Assembly (NCBI GenBank): GCA_947457715.1
Contig: CANGXK010000037.1
Location: 1-11,874 of the forward strand
Length of the DNA stretch: 11,874 nt
Reading direction: 5' to 3'
From: Gemmatimonadota bacterium
GTDB taxonomy: Bacteria; Gemmatimonadota; Gemmatimonadetes; Gemmatimonadales; Gemmatimonadaceae
The notes below the pieces were generated by a model. That model was not told where the DNA came from and did not search any database. It worked only from the letters and a program-made list of their open reading frames with translations. The translations under genes and the position numbers were made by a program. Positions 7,984 to 11,874 of this stretch are shown in pieces. Numbering within the stretch: position 1 is the stretch's first letter; each line of letters opens with the position of its first letter.

Positions 7984-9436
7984 CGAAATAATCCTGTTGT
8001 CCCTTGTTCCGTCTCGATTCGCGTTCCGCTTTCCCGTACTTCCCTTCGTCCGACCGCGAGATCTTCCGTCGCGCCACCAGCGCTTCGAGCACGAGTTCGC
8101 AGGCCACCACGACCATCGCGTCGTCGCCCTTCTTGGCGAGTCCGAGCGCGATCACCGTCTGCACGAGTCCCGGCACGGTTTCGAAGCCCTGACGGACGAG
8201 GTCCATCGCGATCTCGTCGGCCACCTGCAGCGCGCCGCCGCCATCAAACCACATGATCACGTCTTCGGCGTCGATGTCTCCGGCGCGCGCACGTAGCGTG
8301 GCATCGCAGGCGCGGCGGATGAGGTCCCTGGCGATCGTGGCCCCACCGATGAGTTCTCCCTCGTACTCGAGTTCGATCTTCCCGGTGATGGCGGGAAGTG
8401 CGGCGTACACATCGGCAACACGAGGGACCGCCTCCGAGTCGCCGTTGCGCAGCGCGCGCTGCTCCGCATTCGAGACGACGTTCTCCATTGCGGTGATCGG
8501 CATGCGCTGCGAGACGCCGGAGCGCTTGTCGATGCGCTTGTCGTCGCGTGCTTCGAAGGCGATGCGTTCCACCACTTCTTCGATCAGGTCGGGAACACGG
8601 ATCTGCACACCGTCGGTGCGCTGCGTCCACGCCTCTTGACGCGTGATCTCGACGCCGAGTTCGACGCTCTCGGGGTAGTGCGTGATGATTTCGCTGCCGA
8701 TACGATCCTTCAGCGGCGTGATGATCTTGCCGCGGGCAGTGTAGTCTTCCGGGTTGGCGGTGAAACAGAGCAGGACATCGAGTGCAAGGCGCACCGGATA
8801 GCCTTTGATCTGCACGTCGCCTTCCTGCATGATGTTGAACAGGCCGACCTGCACCTTACCGGCGAGATCGGGAAGTTCGTTCAGCGCGAAGATGCCGCGG
8901 TTGGCGCGCGGCAGCATGCCGTAGTGGATCGTGAGCTCATCGCCGAGGATGTGCCCACCGCGCGCGGCCTTGATGGGATCCACGTCACCGATGATGTCGG
9001 CGATGGTCGCATCGGGTGTCGCGAGCTTCTCGACGTAGCGCTGATCGCGCGAGACCCAACCGATCGGCGTATCGTCGCCATGTTCCTGAAGGAGCTGCTT
9101 GGCGTACTTCGAGATCGGGGCGAACGGATCGTCATTCACCTCGCTGCCGGCCACGACGGGCATCTGCTCGTCGAGCAAGGTGACCAGCGCGCGGAGGATG
9201 CGCGACTTGGCCTGCCCGCGGAGGCCGAGCAGGATAAAATTGTGTCGCGCGAGGAGCGCGTTCACAATCTGCGGCATGACCGTGTCCTCGTAGCCGAGAA
9301 CGCCGCGGAACAGCGGGCCACCATCCTGCAGGCGCGCGATCAGGTTCCGGCGGATCTCGTCTTTGACGGACTTCGGACGATTGCTGGCGTACGCGGAGCG
9401 CTTGAGCGCGCCGAGGGTCTCGGGGAGTCTGGACAC
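7979..9436 (-). CDS. ChlI/MoxR-like AAA+ ATPase (COG1239-type magnesium chelatase homologue)
   Basis: The predicted product is a hexameric AAA+ ATPase. The frame is open to 9538, but the upstream part is basic low-complexity sequence. I chose GTG 9436 because the protein then starts SRLPETLGALKRS, which I recall as the usual N-terminus of this family; no clear Shine-Dalgarno supports it. In the 485-residue product, the Walker A region is GLRGQAKS (71-78), with Ala where the P-loop usually has Gly. The Walker B position reads GIFALNEL, with Asn186-Glu187 in place of Asp-Glu. The sensor-1 segment is LLCFTANPED and a likely arginine-finger segment is TPLKDRIGSE. A helical C-terminal half and a charged tail follow. 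Relatives are often annotated as magnesium chelatase subunit I, but chlorophyll synthesis is not implied. The usual VWA-domain partner is absent from this window. The real client is unknown. Confidence 0.88.
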   Translation of the reverse strand: MSRLPETLGALKRSAYASNRPKSVKDEIRRNLIARLQDGGPLFRGVLGYEDTVMPQIVNALLARHNFILLGLRGQAKSRILRALVTLLDEQMPVVAGSEVNDDPFAPISKYAKQLLQEHGDDTPIGWVSRDQRYVEKLATPDATIADIIGDVDPIKAARGGHILGDELTIHYGMLPRANRGIFALNELPDLAGKVQVGLFNIMQEGDVQIKGYPVRLALDVLLCFTANPEDYTARGKIITPLKDRIGSEIITHYPESVELGVEITRQEAWTQRTDGVQIRVPDLIEEVVERIAFEARDDKRIDKRSGVSQRMPITAMENVVSNAEQRALRNGDSEAVPRVADVYAALPAITGKIELEYEGELIGGATIARDLIRRACDATLRARAGDIDAEDVIMWFDGGGALQVADEIAMDLVRQGFETVPGLVQTVIALGLAKKGDDAMVVVACELVLEALVARRKISRSDEGKYGKAERESRRNKGQQDYFG

Positions 9437-9659
9437 TGGTCTGGACTGAAGGTCGTACGTTGGGCGGTCCAACAACCGCCGGCGACTTCTTGATGAAGGA
9501 AGAGCGCATAAGAACGGCGAGTTGTGCCCGAACGGCAAATCTTCGGCCGATGGACGGGCGCGTTACCGGGCGGCACGGCGACCGGTCGGTGCGATGGAAA
9601 CCGTTATGCGACAAACGGTTGGCTTCGGTCGGAACTCTGAGGACGCGGTGGGGTTGCTC
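9437..9659. other. Intergenic region between divergent genes, no gene recognised
   Basis: This stretch separates the minus-strand ATPase start from the promoter of the plus-strand small lipoprotein. It should contain the ATPase promoter, but I could not pick convincing -35 and -10 boxes on the minus strand. The short open frames here are Arg-rich, lack start signals and look like non-coding GC-rich sequence. Confidence 0.5.
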
Positions 9660-9687
9660 TTGACAGCTGAGCTTAGAAACGTACATT
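9660..9687 (+). promoter_or_regulatory. Sigma-70-type promoter of the small lipoprotein gene
   Basis: A perfect TTGACA (9660-9665) is followed, after 16 bases, by TACATT (9682-9687). Transcription would begin near 9693-9696 and give an untranslated leader of about 88 nt before ATG 9782. This is the clearest promoter in the window and suggests strong, housekeeping-type expression. Confidence 0.72.
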
Positions 9688-9700
9688 CCCCGTGCTTGAT

Positions 9701-9750
9701 CCCCGTCGGCATTCTGCCGGGGGGGCCGTGCGCTTTTTAGGACGCACGGC
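9701..9750 (+). promoter_or_regulatory. Two tandem hairpins in the 5' leader of the small lipoprotein
   Basis: The first hairpin has core cggca-ttc-tgccg (9707-9719), extended imperfectly by cccc (9701-9704) against the following G run. The second pairs gccgtgcg (9725-9732) with cgcacggc (9743-9750), eight base pairs around a loop containing five T. They may stabilise the mRNA or act as a weak attenuator (T-run 9734-9738 after the first stem). No known riboswitch class is recognised. Confidence 0.5.
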
Positions 9751-9781
9751 GCAACCACCGCACCGTATGGAGTCCTCCACT

Positions 9782-9976
9782 ATGAAGCGCATCGCTCTCG
9801 TCGCTGCTGCACTCGTGCTCGCTGCCTGCTCCGCCAAGGAAGAGGCTCCGGCCGTTGATTCGGCCGCCGCTGCTCCGGCCGTTGCCGCCCCGGTGATGGA
9901 TTCGGCCGCGATGGCTGCCCCGGCGATGGATTCGGCCGCGATGGCTGCCCCGGCTGCCGACACGACCAAGCACTAA
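9782..9976 (+). CDS. Small Ala/Pro-rich lipoprotein
   Basis: ATG 9782 is preceded by GGAG at 9769-9772 with a nine-base spacer. The 64-residue product begins MKRIALVAAALVLAACSAKE: two basic residues, a hydrophobic core and lipobox LAAC with Cys16 as the lipidation site. The mature part is about 49 residues, low complexity, made of Ala, Pro, Asp, Ser and Met, with two tandem copies of the ten-residue unit MDSAAMAAPA and no folded domain visible. It is probably a membrane-tethered flexible peptide in the envelope, comparable in size with small abundant lipoproteins; it lacks the Lpp heptad pattern and its terminal Lys is followed by His. It is a single-gene transcription unit with its own promoter, structured leader and terminator. 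Function is unknown. The open frame extends upstream to 9692, but that part overlaps the leader hairpins and has no signal features. Confidence 0.85.
   Translation: MKRIALVAAALVLAACSAKEEAPAVDSAAAAPAVAAPVMDSAAMAAPAMDSAAMAAPAADTTKH
9896..9955 (+). repeat. 30-bp tandem repeat inside the small lipoprotein gene
   Basis: Two adjacent 30-base units (9896-9925 and 9926-9955) differ only at the last base and encode MDSAAMAAPA twice. The preceding codons (PAVDSAAAAPAVAAP) look like a more diverged copy. In-frame units of this kind can change number by slippage without breaking the reading frame. Confidence 0.85.
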
Positions 9977-9995
9977 GCTGCGAAGCTGAAGGCCG

Positions 9996-10028
9996 AAAAG
10001 CGGGCGACGAAAGTCGCCCGCTTTTTTT
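9996..10028 (+). terminator. Strong intrinsic terminator after the small lipoprotein
   Basis: A perfect stem gcgggcgac (10000-10008) pairs with gtcgcccgc (10013-10021) across a GAAA tetraloop and is followed by seven T (10022-10028). The four A before the stem extend the pairing with the T run. It lies 20 bases after the stop codon. Confidence 0.95.
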
Positions 10029-10084
10029 GTGCGTCGTGCACGTTGCGACGGGTGGTGCCTGACTGTGGGCTGGAGTGGCTCGTG

Positions 10085-10165
10085 TCTGAACACGCTATCC
10101 CGTCAGATGCCTGATATCCGATCAGGCGTATGGTGTTCGGAGTTTCGCAACGGGAGTGTTCAGTG
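10085..10165. repeat. Degenerate half copy of the inverted-arm element
   Basis: The segment beginning tctgaacacgctatc and continuing gtcagatgcctga matches the right arm of copy A (tctgagcactatc, then gtcagatgcctga at 5440-5452) apart from a small indel. Its later ttcagtg resembles the end of the copy B right arm. It ends about a dozen bases 3' of the YgfZ gene's stop codon. Within it, gcctgat (10109-10115) and atcaggc (10121-10127) form a seven-pair hairpin. No matching left arm is seen, so it is a relic or a reduced form. Confidence 0.5.
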
Positions 10166-10177
10166 CCGAGCGACGAT

Positions 10178-11293
10178 TTACTCCGGGAAGGGGAGCTCGC
10201 GCACTTGGGCGGTGATCGGGCCATCCGTCCCGTCCACGATCACCGTGTCTCCTTCCACAACCTCCCGCCGGATCATCGCGAACGCGATCGGCCCCAGGCG
10301 TGGCGAGACGACGGTGCTTCGGACATCGCCAACCACCTTGCCGGTCGCGTCGAGTACCGAGGCGTACTGCGGCAACGGTGCGCTGCCGAGCAGGCCGCGC
10401 AGTCGCCGGTTCACATGGCCGCGGAAGTGCACGCGCGCCACCGTCTCCTGCCCGGTGTAGCAGCCTTTGGTGAAGGAGATTGCGCCAAGCGTGTCGAGAT
10501 TCGCTTCCTGCGGGATCGTGCTCTCGTCCATATCGATGCCCCACGCCGGGCGTCCGCCTTCCACCCGCGCGACGTTCAAGGCCGCTCGCGTGCCTTGGCG
10601 GTACATCGACGTCTCAAGGCGCCCTCGGACAATGTCGGCATCGCGGGAGTCGGCCATGAGGATGAAGCCGGGCATCGCCCCCATCAGCGGCGCACGAATG
10701 AGTCGCACATCCGCGGGGCCGATGTTCCCGAGCCCATGCTGCCACAGCTTCCACTCGGCGAGCCCCTGAGCCATCACGGTACCGAGATCTTCGGCCGTGT
10801 GTGCGCCGCCGCCAAGCAATGCCACCGCCTTCGAGGCTTCGGCGCCGTACAGCATCCACGTGCACCACTGCGCGGACTCGTCTTCGGCCTTCGCGAGTCG
10901 TGGGTTGACGTACTTGCGCGCCGTCGCGAACCACTGCGGCGCACACGTGCGAGGCAGCATGAGCATGAACGTCGATTCGTCCATACGGAAGATCAGCATG
11001 TCGCAGAGGATCTTGCCCTTCGGCGTCAGCGCTGCAGCATGCATCCCCTCGCCCGGCTGCAGCAGCGAGACGTCGTTGGTGACGAGGCCATTGAGCGCTT
11101 CTGCCGCTTTGGGCCCACGGAACGAGCACCACTGGCCGACCGATTCGAACCACGCCGCCGCGCGCCGCAAGTCGAGGTATACGTCGACGTCGTGCGCTGA
11201 CAGTAGCTCTGGATACACGAGCGCTGGCGGCGTCGTCACGGGGGGCGGCGTCGGGCTCGTGATGCTCGGGGAGATCGCGTCAGAGTTGGACAC
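10178..11293 (-). CDS. ygfZ: YgfZ/GcvT-like folate-binding protein, Fe-S cluster maintenance
   Basis: This belongs to the YgfZ (bacterial) / CAF17-IBA57 (eukaryotic) family, which is related to the T-protein of glycine cleavage. The family helps assemble or repair certain 4Fe-4S enzymes in a folate-dependent way. The diagnostic motif KGCYTGQE is intact at residues 276-283 with the key Cys278. The N-terminal half carries the GcvT-like fold ([20 protein letters not shown] and [14 protein letters not shown]), and the C-terminal barrel ends [14 protein letters not shown] place the start at GTG 11293 (371 residues) because GAGGT lies seven bases upstream; GTG 11299 is too close to that site. The first 20 or so residues are Ser/Thr/Pro-rich and lie outside the conserved fold. 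It stands alone, convergent with the small lipoprotein gene. Confidence 0.93.
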   Translation of the reverse strand: MSNSDAISPSITSPTPPPVTTPPALVYPELLSAHDVDVYLDLRRAAAWFESVGQWCSFRGPKAAEALNGLVTNDVSLLQPGEGMHAAALTPKGKILCDMLIFRMDESTFMLMLPRTCAPQWFATARKYVNPRLAKAEDESAQWCTWMLYGAEASKAVALLGGGAHTAEDLGTVMAQGLAEWKLWQHGLGNIGPADVRLIRAPLMGAMPGFILMADSRDADIVRGRLETSMYRQGTRAALNVARVEGGRPAWGIDMDESTIPQEANLDTLGAISFTKGCYTGQETVARVHFRGHVNRRLRGLLGSAPLPQYASVLDATGKVVGDVRSTVVSPRLGPIAFAMIRREVVEGDTVIVDGTDGPITAQVRELPFPE

Positions 11294-11469
11294 CGGCACA
11301 CCTCACAGGTACAGCGATAATGGATCAGGACGCCAAAGGTATCGGGGATAGACCGCCTGTGGCAACATGGCTGTGGCAACACCGCAGAGAGCGTGATGGA
11401 TGACACGGCTCGTAATGCGCAGAGCGGCACACTCGTCGTGTTTCCTCCTGCCGTCCTCAAAACAAAATA
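11294..11469. other. Upstream region of the YgfZ gene, no gene recognised
   Basis: It contains a short direct repeat, ctgtggcaaca at 11356-11366 and 11371-11381. Read on the minus strand this gives two TTGCCACAG boxes upstream of the gene. The one nearer the gene is followed after 17 bases by ATACCT, so it could be a -35/-10 pair, but the match is weak. Otherwise I see no gene or structure. Confidence 0.35.
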
Positions 11470-11820
11470 GGCTCTTCCGGGTTTGTAGTGGGTGAGGGTC
11501 AGGAAAGTCGTGGTTCGAGATCCAATCCGCCGCCGTGAAAAGAGATCTCCATCTTGAACGCTTCGCGATGCCGAAACCCGCGCGCGCCGTACTGGATCTA
11601 CTGCCTCTTCGCATTGAGGCCCTCGCTCACGCCACGGTGTGCCACCCCCACGCTCTCAATGGTGTTGTGGTGCATCCGCAATCGGTGCCCATCCGCGGTG
11701 CCGGCGGTTCGGCGGCGGTCGGCATACACAACTTAGCCGCGGATCCGCGCGGAGATGCCGCGGATGAGCGGGGCGCAGTCACGTAGCGGTGTGCCACACG
11801 ACTCTATTTCGTAAAGAGCC
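11470..11820. mobile_element. Decayed, internally deleted insertion sequence, probably ISL3 family
   Basis: The left end reads ggctcttccggg inward from 11470 and the right end is aaagagcc at 11813-11820, the inverted form of ggctcttt. GGCTCTT ends are typical of the ISL3 family. A transposase C-terminus on the minus strand stops 29 bases inside the left end, as expected for such elements. At 351 bp it is far shorter than a full element, so most of the transposase gene is gone. Beyond the first seven bases the two ends match poorly, and no clear target duplication is visible; both flanks are A-rich. The boundaries are therefore tentative. Confidence 0.55.
11499..11675 (-). pseudogene. C-terminal remnant of an ISL3-like transposase with internal stop
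   Basis: Reading the minus strand from 11675 gives MHHNTIESVGVAHRGVSEGL, then NAKRQ, a TAG stop (complement of 11598-11600), then IQYGARGFRHREAFK, MEISFHGGGLDLEP and a final TGA (complement of 11499-11501). The pattern EGLNAK...Q-x-ARGFR-x-x-x-x-F-x-x-x-x-x-FH-x-GGLDL-x-P is, from memory, the conserved end of IS204/IS1001/IS1165 (ISL3) type transposases, where Trp would fit at the TAG. The upstream sequence lacks the rest of the catalytic domain, so this cannot encode an active enzyme. Family assignment is by motif recall only. Confidence 0.65.
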
Positions 11821-11874
11821 TAAAACAGCATTCTCTGGGCCTGCCTGATGAACACAGGTTTTCCGAATGGCCCA

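Noticed and set aside
7979..9436. Role of the AAA+ gene in bacteriochlorophyll synthesis
   Set aside because: No other pigment genes are in the window, and ChlI-like ATPases of this branch are widespread in non-phototrophs.
9460..9663. Short plus-strand open frame upstream of the small lipoprotein
   Set aside because: It is Arg-rich with no signal or domain, lacks a convincing ribosome-binding site, and overlaps the promoter region.
11509..11528. tggttcgagatcca resembling a tRNA T-arm
   Set aside because: No acceptor stem, D-arm or anticodon arm can be placed around it, and it lies inside the transposase remnant.
11303..11786. Open frames of 103 and 83 residues in the IS remnant region
   Set aside because: They are in other frames than the transposase-like reading and show no recognisable motifs.

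Overview
This is a GC-rich bacterial window. The organism is a diderm: it encodes two or three lipoproteins and a TonB-dependent outer-membrane receptor. Ig-like and cohesin-like lipoproteins, a secreted Asp-box propeller with a dockerin, and several GTG/TTG starts would fit Gemmatimonadota. That assignment is an impression from gene style and has not been tested by a search.

Left part (1-5173, plus strand): a tightly packed, translationally coupled operon of exported proteins. It starts with the tail of an Ig/IPT-like protein. Next come a large lipoprotein with several Ig-like modules ending in a cohesin-like domain, a small lipoprotein that is mostly one cohesin-like domain, and an 830-residue secreted beta-propeller protein ending in a two-repeat type I dockerin. 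Each junction is a GTGA stop/start overlap. The most interesting reading is a small surface assembly outside the classical cellulosome, in which two lipid-anchored cohesin proteins hold a dockerin-tagged propeller.

Middle (5174-9436): a TonB-dependent receptor and a ChlI/MoxR-like AAA+ ATPase, both on the minus strand. Each is followed at its 3' end by a copy of a 270-290 bp element with long imperfect inverted arms (5203-5471 and 7692-7983). The two copies resemble each other in arms and inner shoulders but differ in the centre. A third, degenerate half copy lies at about 10085-10165, again just 3' of a minus-strand gene.

Right part (9437-11874): a small Ala/Pro-rich lipoprotein with a good sigma-70-type promoter, a structured 5' leader and a strong intrinsic terminator. 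It faces a YgfZ-family gene (minus strand) with the KGCYTGQE signature. The window ends with a decayed, internally deleted insertion sequence of probable ISL3 type (11470-11820). It keeps a transposase C-terminus interrupted by a TAG stop. No tRNA, rRNA or CRISPR was found.
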